Origin: Fasciola hepatica
Taxonomy: Eukaryota > Platyhelminthes > Trematoda > Plagiorchiida > Fasciolidae
Assembly: GCA_948099385.1 (NCBI GenBank)
Contig: CANUEZ040000164.1
Coordinates: forward strand, 4,664,501-4,728,500
DNA: 64,000 nucleotides
Direction of reading: 5' to 3'
The position numbers and the translations under genes were made by a program. Below, piece by piece: positions 14,001 to 26,884 of this stretch. Every line of letters begins with the position of its first letter. Position 1 is the first letter of the stretch. The notes under the pieces were generated by a model. That model did not search any database, had not been told where the DNA came from, and saw only the letters and a list, made by a program, of their open reading frames with translations.

Positions 14001-15658
14001 ATTTCCACTTCCTACCTTTCTTCGGTTGTTTTCCACTTCATGCTTTCATTCATTTGACCCTCGACTGGATGATGCTGGAAGATGGCAGCTGAACCAAGAG
14101 CACAAAATACCGGGGTATATTGTTTGTTGAACTGAACTGGAACGAACTGATTGAGTGATATCTATTTATGAAATGCTCGAGTATGGGAAATAAAAAGTTG
14201 CAAATCCCGTATTCACGAATGGTCACTGCATTATCAGAGATAAACGTCAAGCTTATCCTGAGTCGTGGATTGAAATACCACGTAAACGAGGTGGTTCCGT
14301 CCGAAGTGAAATGCTGCTCTATTTGGTCTGGTAATGACTTCGAGTCGAACTCCAAGCTTTTATTCCAAACGATGAGTGGGTGCATGTATTCATGTTTGGT
14401 GAATGGTGTTTTCATATCGGTAACGTCATAAATGTGGTTCTAGAATTAATCGAACATCACTCAGTTGAAAATAATAACTCATACATCGTCAGCCAGCGTG
14501 AAAAAGGAAAATTTGGTAGAAAATAAGGTATGATACCGAACGCTTTTGATAGATTGCATAGCTCATTTAGGATTTTCCATAAGCCATTCATCCTTTCTCA
14601 GTCCAGTATTTTCAACTGAAATACCTGATAAATTTTACAACCAAATTATATTCTATAATTAGTACCACACAATGTGTAGGTATTTCATGAGCTACACTTC
14701 GTCTCGCTTACGTTGTGATTTGATATTGACATCGTTCTGTCAACCTGTTGAATCAAGTGATTGTCGTACCATAGAACATCAATGACCACAGTAGGTGGCA
14801 GATTATAGAATGAAGTCAGCTTTTCGCACGTCCATTACACCGAAGTTTGCAGAACGAAAAAAACTAGACTTAGAAAGTTGAAAATTGTTTGGTTGTGTCA
14901 CGAGTTAGTATTGCTGACTGCAGCATACTGGTAGTTATGAGTTACGTGAACAAATTTGGCAAGCGATTATCGAAGAAACCTTCAACAGACTACTACTAAC
15001 GTGCCACAGAAGAGGACAAGCTTTCCGATATTCAAACATTTTCAAATAATCAAACAAATTCGTGGGAGTACCGTCGAGTAATTTGGTTAGGCGACAAAAG
15101 TGTATGTTTCATTTCTGTGTGCATTATCCATGAGTGATCAACTTAACGTACATTTCTGTTCGTTGTTTTTCTACTTGTGTGACATACTTTACAAGCAATT
15201 TGCTCTCAATTCAGTTACGATGCTTTGACGAAAAATGGGTAAAATAACCAAAGTATGTACAGGCTGGCGCTCAAGTTATGTGCGACGGGGAAAGGGAGAA
15301 GAAAATATCAATGGAATTTAGCGGAGTAATTTCGTTCAACTCTTGTCGTTATCGGCCAGTACTCACGCCAGATACAGCACGAGTGATTTTGTGTGGGTGA
15401 TTCGTGGAAGAAAGAACTGATAGATCAATAGATTCGATGTATTCTGTAATGTCGGGTGTGCTAGACCTTTGTAAGATGCAATATGTTGTCTGGTTAGTTG
15501 AGTCAAAAGAAAAGTCAAAGTAGAGGGATGAAACATGACTTATTAACACCAATCATGGAAAACCTGATGGTGATGGTGAACGCGATGAAACGGTTGTTGA
15601 TTTTGATATTGATGCCGATGTTCATGAGGATGATTTTGAAGATGTTGATGAAGATATC

Positions 15659-15832
<174 letters not shown>

Positions 15833-16925
15833 TATATTTAAACGGGCTTGGAATCAAAATGCAGGCTAAACGCATGCCCGTTGCTGACGGATCTCGTACA
15901 ATTTGAATTCGAGGATCTAAGGGATGTGCAACCTCTTTTTCCCCATGCTTTCGGTGAGATTTCTTGTCCTGGCTCACAAGTTAGTTTTAAGTCGAAAGAG
16001 TCATCTGACTTCGATTCCGCGTAGAACGAGCTTGTACTAAACCAGCCTAAGGAAAAACAGCTAATAAAAGAATTTGAATTGGAAATGAGCGTCTTCCCCT
16101 AAAGGCAAGAAATGAGGTTCAGATGGCACGAATGAATTTCGAACTTCCAGAACAAGATGAAGTTTGTGATACTGGTAAAGCGAATGCAGTGAAAATCAGT
16201 GGACCTGGAGGGACCGTCTCAACATACGTAATTGTAAATAATGGTGCTGATTTAAGTCTGATAGAGCAAGGTCTGATAGAACAAGTTGGCCTGTCTTAGA
16301 TATCTTCCTGTATGACTGTCATCCAAGCCAGTGTAAAACTAGAGGAATTACACTTTGATTCGTACGAAATTCCGAATGCAGACATACTGAATCAAGGTCC
16401 GATGAACACAGAAAATGTGCGCGCAAATGCGTGTAGACGCGTACTTCAGTGCCAATTCTGATTCATGCATAAATTTTAATGTGATATAAATGTGTACCAA
16501 ATGCCATTGCCTTTGTGAGAATGTACACCCCCCTAAGTAACTTTTGCCTAAGGTACTACTATCACATTCTCGGTATAAAAGCAAGTTCAAACTGTTCATT
16601 CTTGCTGTGTATTTGAAATCTAAAATGTATTTTATTTGCTCACGTCGAACATCACCTGTATTCATCTCAATATCTCACAAGGAACACTGGTTTTGTTTTT
16701 CCCGTAAATATATGAAACTTCACGGTGAAATAACAAGCTACTCGAGACTCAAAATGTATTTTCAGCAGAGAACCTGAATAGTATATACTGGAAAATCCAG
16801 TTGCATTTTCACATCTGAAAGTCCGACACCATGAGCCGGATAGAGCCGAACAGTTGTTGTGTATCACAGGAATATGATTCCTGCATCATCTAATGTTCAG
16901 TTGCATTATTCACACTAGACTGGCA

Positions 16926-17000
16926 GTACCGTGATAGCTCAGTTGGTAAACCATCTGCCTAGTAGGCGAACAGTTGCCGGTTCGTTTCCGGCTCGCGAAG
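16926..17000 (+). other. tRNA-like block, arm 2
   Basis: This is the mirror of 4987-5061 and identical in the tRNA-like part. It points towards the H1 hammerhead about 175 bp downstream, which is on the opposite strand. Confidence 0.65.
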
Positions 17001-17172
17001 TTGGACATTTGGTTTACCGCTCTTATCTAAACTGAATCAAGTGGGGGGAGCATGCATGGACAGATTGTCCAATTTTCAGAATTATACAGTGATTTAAAGT
17101 TAATTTGTCGGTTACGGGATTTTGATGTGAGTAGTATAGCGTTCTATCTGGATGACAAGCCAACATTTCCCC

Positions 17173-17225
17173 GGAATCACATGACCTGTTTCGCGGTTAT
17201 TGCCGCTCATCAGGTATGCTTACCC
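17173..17225 (-). ncRNA. Hammerhead ribozyme H1, arm 2 copy
   Basis: This is the mirror of 4762-4814 and identical in the ribozyme part, including the first-pair mismatch in helix I. The core CTGATGA, GAAA and GTC are all present on the minus strand. Confidence 0.8.
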
Positions 17226-17390
17226 GACACTCTTCCATCTAACCATCTCTACACTTGTGCATTCGTGCAGAGCTGTCTTCTCATTTGAATCGAATGGAGC
17301 GTGCATGGACGAGTGTTTGACTTTTAGATCCACACGGTGATTTTTTCAAGGTGGCACGGTCAAGTAAAAAGATCATTGGATAAGAATACT

Positions 17391-17447
17391 GGGTACTCAT
17401 ACCTAGTGAACGGCAAAAACAGTCAAAACCAGTCATGTGCTTGCGGG
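17391..17447 (+). ncRNA. Degenerate hammerhead H4, arm 2
   Basis: This is the mirror of 4540-4596, lying about 165 bp from H1 on the opposite strand. The surrounding roughly 110 bp also aligns with the inverted H1 region, which is why frames through both encode similar residues. Confidence 0.6.
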
Positions 17448-20400
17448 AAAGCTTTGTCCTGATATCCGAGTAGAACACCATACTACTCAAACTGGACATC
17501 GGAATATAAAAGTACACGTTTATTTTACATTATAATATTGAACACTGTTAGAATTAGATAAAGATGTACGTGCTCAGAGGGAATCATCATTTGATGGAAT
17601 GTTCTCACGGGCACAAAGTTAGTCGTATTCCAAAATGTTTGCCATGTTGTCAAAATTTAGACAACCAATCACCGCTGAACAGACCGGTGTGTTTTAGAAC
17701 CAGTAGGTTATTTGGAGAACAAGCACCACCTAACGGTTTGATGTTCGGATAAGGGAGTATTATCTGGTAGACGGAGTCATGGTTGTATTATTGAACGGCT
17801 GTCACTCGTATGCTGTTTAGATTTATTACCCATTGGAGCTGAGTGATTTAACAGTCGGAAGCAAGAACAATATCGCTGCCAACCGTCAAAAGACATATCT
17901 CGGTAAAAACAATAATTTAACAGGTTAGGAAAATATTCAGTTATTTTCTTTGATGAAGGGAACAGCCAAGCATTTCAGACCAACCCAACCACTACCCAAA
18001 TTTTGATTTCAACCGGTGTCATACCATGATCTATTTACTCACATTTGTAGTATATCAACAGAGTTTTCAAAATGTAAAACTTCCCGTTTTGGAGAATGTA
18101 AGGTCACTTCACTTCGTGATACAAATTAATGCTGATTTGGTATATGGCTCCTGACGTATCGGATTATGTACAGCCTGTGAGTCCAGTACCATAGTGTTGG
18201 TGTGCACATCAATCTTGGAAGGGGAAATTGCTGGTTTCTATTTACGCCCCATGAAAACATTACAGGAATGCACAGGTTTTGCTTAACCCATTCTGCGCAG
18301 AATAACCACGTCCGGATAAGCTACGGAATGTTCTTGACCCTAAATTGCAATCAATTTTACGATCTTGGTGACGCTTCCAACAACACCAAAGACGCACACT
18401 TTGCCCGATATATTTCGGAAAATACTCCTAATTACTTTTGAGGGGTGTTGTAAAGTGAGGGATGAACCCGTTGAATGGACTCCAGAAATAAACCTTTTGA
18501 TTTTCTCTTCTATGATCTGCTTGAAAAGCAAAGTACATAAGGGAAATTGAGAGACCATGGGGAATTATCAGAAGTGCATTGCATTGCAATGCATGGGACT
18601 AACTGCGGGTTTTACGGGAGGTCGGTTCGTAGTTGAATGACTCCCAGATAAAGGAATCCCGATTCCGAAGCCTGAGAGAATACGTTTGTTTGCTTTGCTA
18701 TGTGTGCTAGATGGAAAATGGCCATTGGATTATAACTTACGATATTATAGGGTAAGAACCATGTTCTAGATTGACATACAGAGGTAAAACATCACGGACA
18801 TTAGAGTTACGCAGTCATGTCGAACGATACGGATGTCGTACAAACACATTTATTCGGTCCGGTTGCTTAGTTATTCGCTATGGAGTGTTGACAGCAGACG
18901 GTGAATGAGGCACAATCACAAACGAATAAGCCAATAAGTGAAAACGACTCTATGATGATCAGATAGGGAATGGACAGAGGAATAGAGAATGAAGTGCAGG
19001 CTAAGGGAGCGAAAGGTTCATGGGGAAGAAATGGGTTCTGGATGAGAGAAAGTACAGCATCCAATTATCAGCTAATACGCAACGGACAAGGAATACTGGT
19101 ATGAAAACGGGTGACGTGAGTGGTGTATATGGATCAAATTTCACTGTTATAGGGCTAGGCAAGTCAAAGGTCAATCGTTTTACCAAATCAAAACAAAATC
19201 AAACGTAGGTGAAAATCTGTGGGTCGGGGGCCGGGCGAGGAGGATCAATGGTTTCAGTTGGTGGGCTGAATTTATTTTCTCAAGTTTCTTAGATACCGTT
19301 ATAGCAGACGTATCGGTTAAAACAAGGACCTCTTGCTTGGAAAGGATTGTACTTTGCAGACAATGATTGGGGGAGCCTTTAGAATGCCAACTATGAAGTA
19401 TTTTTTCCATTAGTATAAGTACTGTTTTCTGTAGAGGAGTGTGTTCAGGGTTGGAGAGTACTCTCGCTTGATCAGTTCAATAAAGGGGAGCTGTAAAAAC
19501 TGATCTATGGTTATATCTTAGCCGGCTTCGGTTAGTGAGGCTACCCAAATTCTATATGGATATAATAGTAGGTGAGTACCCTCCATTCAACTGGTCGCCA
19601 TACAATGAAGATAAACACAGACGGTGCATAATGGAGATGAAATTCTACTAATAATAGGTTAACGGTTGTTCAGACAAATCCCAGAAACCGTCGTCAAGAA
19701 ACACATTCGCCCACAGCCTCATTATTGACAATGCTCGAACTGACTGAGTAAGCTATCCCCGAATGGATGCACTCGCAAGTAAGCGTCCCCAACAACCGTT
19801 CCCATTCCCCTGTAAACCAAATAAATGCATTATATGAAAGATGAAGTCTAATTAGTCTATCTTATAAAGAAATGCTGTTCTATCGTGTTTACTTATATTC
19901 CTCGATCAGTGTTCCAACTAAATTAAACACTTTGAGATATTAGTAATTAGCAATTGCCGGTTGTCAAAACAATTTAGAATATTTTGCATACCCAGGACGT
20001 TTTCAGTCCATGTATGTATGCTCACACAATTCCATACCCCACAACAATTTCACCCTAATTACGTTTATTCTTTCATTTTCCCACGGTCATCGCATTATTC
20101 TGTCAGATTCTGTGGTGTTCTGAAGGAACACAGTTATTTCGCAAGATCTGATTAGAATCAACCTTTTTCTCTTATCTCTGCTGAAAAGCTTATCTTTAAA
20201 CATAGCGGCAGACATATCGCGCCACGTGAAAAGTTGACCGAGAACATACTTTTGGGCCATAACCAACCCCTGTATACCGAATTTCATTTCTACTTGTCCT
20301 AGTCCACGACACGTTATGATTTCCGGGGTATCACTTCAAAGAAAATAGTAGTAGTACCCGAGTTCTGCGCCAATCCGGCGAATTCAGAAAAGAATGATGT

Positions 20401-22154
20401 TGCGACCTAATGTCTTTGAATAAAATGTTAGCACATGCGCTTAAAATTCCTAGAATACAGTACTTTATTCCAGAACACTAACAAGTTTTACCAAGTTACG
20501 CGCATAGAATCCAAAACCGATTTCGCATAAAGTTAGCAATTTATTCCCGCCCATAGGAAACGAAAACTTCATTTGTATAACTTACATATAGTGTTACCTT
20601 GCCGAATAGGGAGACCAAAGAAAATGTCACCTTTCATCCGGATACTGTGGGTTGAAATTCACTGAGGGTTTATCCACATTAAAGAGACAAACCAATGACT
20701 AGTTCTACTGCTATCGAGAATCGACGGTTTTGCCTGTCTTATACACGTGCCTTGAATCAACAATCACAGAACGATCGATCGTCAGCTCCAATCAATTTTA
20801 TTGATGTTTCTAGCTTGTTCATATGTACGCGTGAACACAGACGCCATCACTCAGTCAACCAGCATTCAGTCAATGCCGGTCTAATTTGTGACCAAATGGA
20901 CTAGAATTTGACACCATTCGGAAGACAAGACGTTGTCCGTGGTTTGCCTCAATCGCTAACACGAATACATGTGCCCCCAATTGCATTTTTGAAATGTGCG
21001 TGCGACGAGCAGCTTCCGAATGTTCCTCATGGGACCCACTGAATATCGGTACTCGTTTCACTAACAATATTATAAATTGAGACGTTCAGATGTGTCCCCA
21101 AGCTCAAACAGCACATTCTAGATGATACAAAATTGAGTGTATGATGTTCACGTATGGAGCCGAATGTCATTTTGGGTGCGCATCATGGACGGTTGTAGTT
21201 TGAATTTTCAAAATGTCAAACTATTCTAGGTTGAAGATGTCTATCGTGATTCGAAGACGGCAAAGTAGATGGTCACGTATCACATTGAATCAGTGTCCAC
21301 AGCCTGTTCTGTGAATGTTGTTGATCCAGCGGTGTAGCTCACGAGATATGAAAATCTGGGTATGAATATCGAAGGTAACGGAAACCGGATGTCTGTCGAG
21401 CTAAGAGACAATGCACTGGCACCAACCGTATTACCACACCGAAACTATTGTAGCATTCGGTTTAACTTTTTCAGAACCATGGTTTTCAGTTATATCTGGT
21501 AGTTTGAGGTAGATTTGGAATGTGAGTTAGTTCTTTCCAATTCAACCGAGAATCATTATGAGATGAGGAAATCAAACAAAAGGTCCGGACAATGGAACGG
21601 ATCTAGCGAGAGCAAAATTGACCAATGGCTTGAGAGTTAGCAACAGTAAAATGCTAAGCTGAATAAAACATCGTTGGATAACACAATCGAACCATTCACA
21701 TTGAATGTCTGTAATCATTTGGAACATGAATGAAAACGTCATATGAGCATGAGACCCAGAAAGACGAATTCGAACATTCCACTGAGGATTATGTTGGAGA
21801 CATCATGCACATTCATTACATTATCAGGCAAGAAAAAAAGGTATCATGTTCCTTTCAGCAATTTTCTCGAGCCAATACTGGATGTAAACACCAGGTATAT
21901 TAACCATGTGCCCTTATATATTTAGGCAAAATAAATTATATTTCTGTGTTTATGTAGAGCGGTATTTGGTAATTCGGAATAAACGGTCAGCAAAAATGCT
22001 GTCAGGCTTTGTCTGAAATTTCAAACAAGAGTTATATTCACCGACTTTATGCTTGTACTGTGAAGATTTCTCATCGACGATGAATCACTAACTAACTACC
22101 GGTAACAGTTTGGGCTGTCCTAGAAATTTTTTTCTCATTCAAGTTTCCCAACAG

Positions 22155-22253
22155 TTCCGGAATGAAACAGCCGTGTTGAAATGCACGGATATGGCACCAG
22201 GATTCCAATATATGTTCGGAGGCTCAATGGTTCACTCGTTAGAAAAGGCACAT
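22155..22253 (+). other. Exon-like block, copy 2
   Basis: A pyrimidine-rich tract ending in CAACAG precedes, and GTAAGTA follows, a 99 bp stretch open in one frame (33 codons, phase 0 at both ends) containing ETAVLKCTDMAPGFQYMFGG. It recurs at 32182-32280, 47968-48066 (minus) and 12723-12821 (minus) without stops. I do not recognise the protein. It could be an exon of a duplicated gene fragment or a chance frame. Confidence 0.35.
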
Positions 22254-22709
22254 GTAAGTATACCACCGAACAAAATGGGCAAATCTTGGTGAGTCGGAAC
22301 AACTGTTCATTTCATGACCTTCAATAAAACCTTTGAAATTCAACGATATGGATGGAACAGCACCCAGAGAAAAGGGACTACGAGATCGATTTTTGAACTA
22401 AGTACCGCGCACTGGAGCCATTCTATATTTCAACGTTGGTTATTGGGGTGTGACCAATTTTGTACGTATCAGAATCGAATTCCCTCAAGTTATTATTCGT
22501 AAGCGAAACCATCTGTGCCACTTTCTATTGCTCAATGGTCGGTAATGTACGCACAAAAACCATCACGAGGTGCATTATTGCACCAATGTAGCTTGCACTA
22601 TCAGTCATTCGCTATGCTATTAATCAGTGCGATAGAATACTACGACTGTTTTCATACTATTATCACGCAATTACTTGCAAATAGTGTGTGTCATTGACGA
22701 ATATTTGCT

Positions 22710-22905
22710 TTGCTGACTACCTCTCGGATTCCACCTTTCACGCACAAACCTCAGGTCATCCGACCAACCTGCACTCGGAAGCACCAGACTCGAGTTTCGC
22801 TCTTGTTTGATATCATCAGTGGTGCATATCCTCTGCCACACCCAGGTTTTGAACCCGGGCCTTTTAACCTCGAAGGCGTGTGTTACCACCGCGCCACCCT
22901 GTTTT
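22710..22905 (-). mobile_element. tRNA-derived SINE carrying H2, copy 2
   Basis: On the minus strand a Pol III-like A box (TGGCGCGGTGGTAA) and B box (GGGTTCAAAACC) form a tRNA-like head, followed about 25 bp later by hammerhead H2 and a unique tail. The open frame on the plus strand across this stretch (ending PHPGFEPGPFNLEG...) is an antisense shadow of the element. Related copies are at 32737-32932 and 47316-47511. Confidence 0.75.
22781..22825 (-). ncRNA. Hammerhead ribozyme H2 in tRNA-headed SINE, copy 2
   Basis: The minus strand reads GCACCA, CTGATGA, ..., GAAA, CTCGAG, TC, TGGTGC. Helix I is a perfect six-pair GCACCA/TGGTGC, helix III is ACT/AGT around CG, and the cleavage triplet is GTC. 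Helix II is weak: TATC faces GAGC, so only two of four pairs form. The architecture, a Pol III head followed by a type I hammerhead, is that of the schistosome Sm-alpha SINE. Confidence 0.8.
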
Positions 22906-24630
22906 CGTCCGGACTGATCTGAATCGCCAAGGTAAGCTTGTTCAGGTGTCGACCTCTAGGACAGCCAGAGATGCCCAACAGCTTCGAATGGAGACACGGT
23001 ACCAGCCCCGTTAACTCAAAGCGAATGCCGCCCCCCATTTTAAACCTGCATCGCATTTTTCATAGATAACCACGCAATTACTTGCGAGTAGTGTGTGTGA
23101 TTGATGAATATTCGTTTTGCTGACTGTTTTCATAGTGTTTGTTGCCAGACTATAATTGGCATTTGAATGGACGCACCGTGACAGAGTATTACACTCCTTC
23201 CAGTACTCATGTCTGCTGACTGGTCGTTTCCGTTGATCAGTTATTATTTACATCTCATTTTTACCACAGAGGCCCCAGCCGTCTATTGGAACTGGATAAG
23301 TTAGCAGATTCACTCAAGGATGATAACTGATTCAGTCCAACCATTTAGTCACTTTTTCTGGCAAATAATACTTCTTACTGATAGTGATAGATAGGCTGCT
23401 CGTTCTCAGCTGAAATCCCCAAGAAGTTCAGTAAAATTAGATTACATTATCAGAGGGGCATCAGATTCAGCCCTTTCCGTTGGTGATAATATCTTGTCAT
23501 CATAACATATTTCACATTAGTCTGCATCGACACCATACAACGTTCCACATTTTATGGGCTATGGGATGGACTCAGTTTCAGAACAGCATGGCATAAAGCT
23601 GATTTCCTCAACGAGTAGCTAATAGGTGCACCTCAGTGGCAGTTTTTGTTCAGCATTATTCAAATTAGGCCCACAAACTTTATTCCTTGGAATCTAGCCG
23701 CATTTCATACAATTGCTGTAAAACAAATGACCAAACTGACTGGAAGGAGTTGGAGGCAACAGGCATTACGATCATTTTCTTAGATAAATTTCGTTAGTCG
23801 TTGGCAGAATAAGCGAGTCGAAAACATTAGCATGTGTATGTCACTTCTCCAATTGGATGAGAGAAAGATATGCAATGTTGTACTCGTTATTCAAGGGTTT
23901 CGAGTGAGTTCAATTTCGCACAAATGGATCTGAACCAATCGAAGTCGAAATGTCCATCGGTGAGGTCGTGAGTGTTTTCAAGTGGGAACATCAGTTTTGT
24001 GCACTGGAAGCTATTATAATACGGAACATTTCTGAGAAACGATAAGAGCATCGTTCTGAATGAATTCTTCGTCCTTCAGACAGAGAAGTAGTGGTAGTTG
24101 TATTGCTTGTCGTAACAATAACAGTACTGATAACAACAGTAGTAGTACAGGTAAGACTGGTGGTGGTAATAATATTGTTATACAATTTGTGTCGACTGAT
24201 GATAGGCTAGTTGGGACCTGCTTGTTCGAATATAATGGAAATCAATCGAACATAACAGCTATGCTCATTTGTATATCATTAGCGCAGTCAAACCGAAAAT
24301 AGTTACCATACAGGGGAGGGCGAATTCTTCTGATTTGTATGTTTTCTTTTCTTATCTCATTCCGTTCGGTCCTCTGACGTAGTCGCGATTTTTGTAACTC
24401 CCCAATTGTTCATATTTGTTTTCCGGGCATATTTCTGCATGCTTATTCAGCTAGTGGCATGTACAACCCACTACACTCTTCCACACTATCAAAACAACGA
24501 TTCTTGTTCCGGGGACACTCCTAATATCCTACTGCTCTCTGGATTTCAATCCTCTAATCCGGTCCATGACATTCTCATCATCGAGCAGAAAACACTCCCA
24601 GTGACATGCCTTATTTTGTTTCTTGGAATC

Positions 24631-26884
24631 AACACAGTTGCTCACACCGTTGTACGTATCCCCGTTCGTGAGTGCTCCCCATATAACAGACTGGGTGGCG
24701 GGATTCCGAGATCGACTAAACCCCTTTTCACTCAGGCTGAGACTTCTGTAATTCAGGGCCACTATTCAGTCCATTTGGTATTTTTAATTTGCCTGGGTAA
24801 CTGGGTACCTGGGTACCGTGAGTGATTCCCATTCACCTGTAATCTGCGTGCGGTAGGCGTTGTTCGCTCGTTTCTGAGCTTTTCACAAGTTCAGATTTAA
24901 TTCTTTACTTTCTTCACGTGGTTCGATGGGTCCCGTCCAAAATGACGGCCAAAGGCCCACTTCCTTGTCAACGAGCAATCTGACTAGCCTGCCTTATATT
25001 GATGGGAACAGGGTATATTTTTGTCACTTCATTGATCGGATGCGTGACTTGATATTCAGTAATGATAGTACCATGTCCCAATTTCCGCCTCAGTCACCAA
25101 CCCTGCATCCATGGTGCTTTGGTTCCGTTCCATTAGAAAATTAGTATGGAGAATTACGGGGTTGTCCGTCTCTCTCGAATTTTCGGGTTCTTCGGGCATG
25201 GGAAAAATTCGTTGCACTCCAAATGCTGACTTTGGTCAGTGATAATCGGTTTTGGAACCGCATGATCGGATACGATATGCTTCATCATGACCGCACTGAT
25301 AGACTTGGCGCATGATCAAGAAGGACTAGATCTTCAATCCAGCACGTGAAGTGTGCGATAAAAACCACTATCCATTTAGTTGCTCTAGGTGAACTCGAGG
25401 ATGGCCCAGTCAGATAAACAGATCGCAGTTCACCTATCTCCGAAACTGAAATTGACCGTGAGCGACTTGCGAGTTTGATGTGAACTATTGGGCATCATTC
25501 GCGAGCCAGAAGCCGGTTCATCACATCCATCCTCATATTTGACGAGCAAATCCTTTGTTGGAGAGTATCACATGTTCAATTGTAGCCCACTCGTCGCAAC
25601 TCGTGACACACTACGATTATTAGGTTCCGCACATTTTGGGATACGATTTCTGCCGACCTTTCAAACCGGGTAGGCACTTCATGGGTTTACTCGTGGAGTT
25701 CAGATGGGATTTCATACAGGTTAGTCGAAATAGGCGCTGTTCATCGCTTGCCAGCATAGTCCCATCAACTCCCAGTGGTTAAAGCATTTTGTGCAGTCGA
25801 CAATGCTTTCCTTGTTTGCCCAATAGTCACTGTGGATCCAACTCCAGTTGAAGCACGCTAACTCTAATACGAATATTGTTATCAGGACCCGTTTTCTCTG
25901 AAAGGGACAACTTCGTGGTTGCAACTATCACGATGTCTCGGGCTACCAATTCCAGTATAAACTAAGTCTCACAGCCCTAATCGGTAGCGATGCAACTAGT
26001 AAATCAGGAAAATCTCACGGTCACTTATTAGTAAATGTAAAAAAGACTACAGTCCCAATAAAAAGGGAGTCACGTTTGAAAATACACATAAGCTGAATCT
26101 AAGTGACCCACGAGAGAGCGTAGCAACATGAATGGACGAATGCGGCATTAGGTCCGTTATTACCGGTGATGTGCTTCGGTCAAACGTGATGTGGATTGAG
26201 GGACACTTTACGGAGGGGAGTTCGAGTCTCAGCATTGTCCTAAAAGTGAGACTTTCAGTAAGACTAAGGTTGAAAATAAACCCTAAGGGAATTGAACATC
26301 TGAATGAATCCCTGAATCATTCAGGTAACGAGCACCGCAAAACTCGAGTGAAACACAGAAAATACACTACGAATAACCGAGGTCTACGAGACACCCACTT
26401 ACTACTCATGTGTAACAAAAACTTCAAAAACGACATTTAAATAATACGGATAGTAAGTAACTATCAGCCATGTGATTGCCTGCACAAGCGACATGAACAA
26501 TGGTAAAATCAAGTTCGTGAAGACGTAGTGTTCATTGGACTAGTTTGTCAAGCCGGTTTCAGATCTGGTCGGGGTTGAATTCATCACACATTTTTCCATC
26601 CACAAATATTAGAACACAGGCACATTTTCAGCAGTCCCCCAATCTGTGTGTTTCTCCATTTGAGAGTGGCACTCGAATCCGCTGGCCGCAAAATTCTCAG
26701 TAGCTGCCTCTCACTGAAGGATGTGCCAGATAAACTCCTTATTTTTCCACTGCTTGCATACACAAAGCCAAAGTCAAATTCGTGCTTACGGTGATCTTCT
26801 ACTCGAGTATATTAGGGAAAATGATGTTCGACACGGTTTTCTCTTCCACCATTCCTCTGACAATATTTTTCAAATGAATCGACT
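24631..26884. other. Unannotated single-copy stretch
   Basis: I found no match to the duplicated unit, no retrotransposon motif and no frame longer than about 100 codons that looks coding. The frame at 26132-26440 has ordinary composition but nothing recognisable. Confidence 0.6.

Larger units (their letters stand above)
18903..23286 (+). repeat. Unit copy 2, direct partner of copy 3
   Basis: This block repeats directly at 28460-33313. The offset is 9559 bp in the first part and 10027 bp in the second; the change reflects the roughly 468 bp deletion here near 19929. The match stops abruptly on both sides, so copy 3 is a separate duplication of an internal slice of the unit. Unit sequence continues here to about 24630. 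Confidence 0.9.

Noticed and set aside
16926..17000. Functional tRNA gene
   Set aside because: The T-arm is perfect but the D stem does not close and only five acceptor pairs form; it recurs only inside the duplicated unit.
17564..17752. 62-codon frame present in five unit copies (4235, 17564, 50945, 56868 and, broken, 62557) as a gene
   Set aside because: The copy at 62557 has an in-frame stop, replacements in the others are not conservative, and no domain is recognisable; conservation reflects recent duplication.
22710..22922. Open frame with PHPGFEPGPFNLEGVCYHRA (also 32737-32949 and 47299-47511)
   Set aside because: It is the antisense of a tRNA-headed SINE; such frames are common false genes in fluke genomes.
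24060..24185. Serine/asparagine- and threonine-rich frames at 24060-24302 and 45919-46161
   Set aside because: They arise from a short low-complexity TAG/ACA-type stretch on both strands, without other coding signs.
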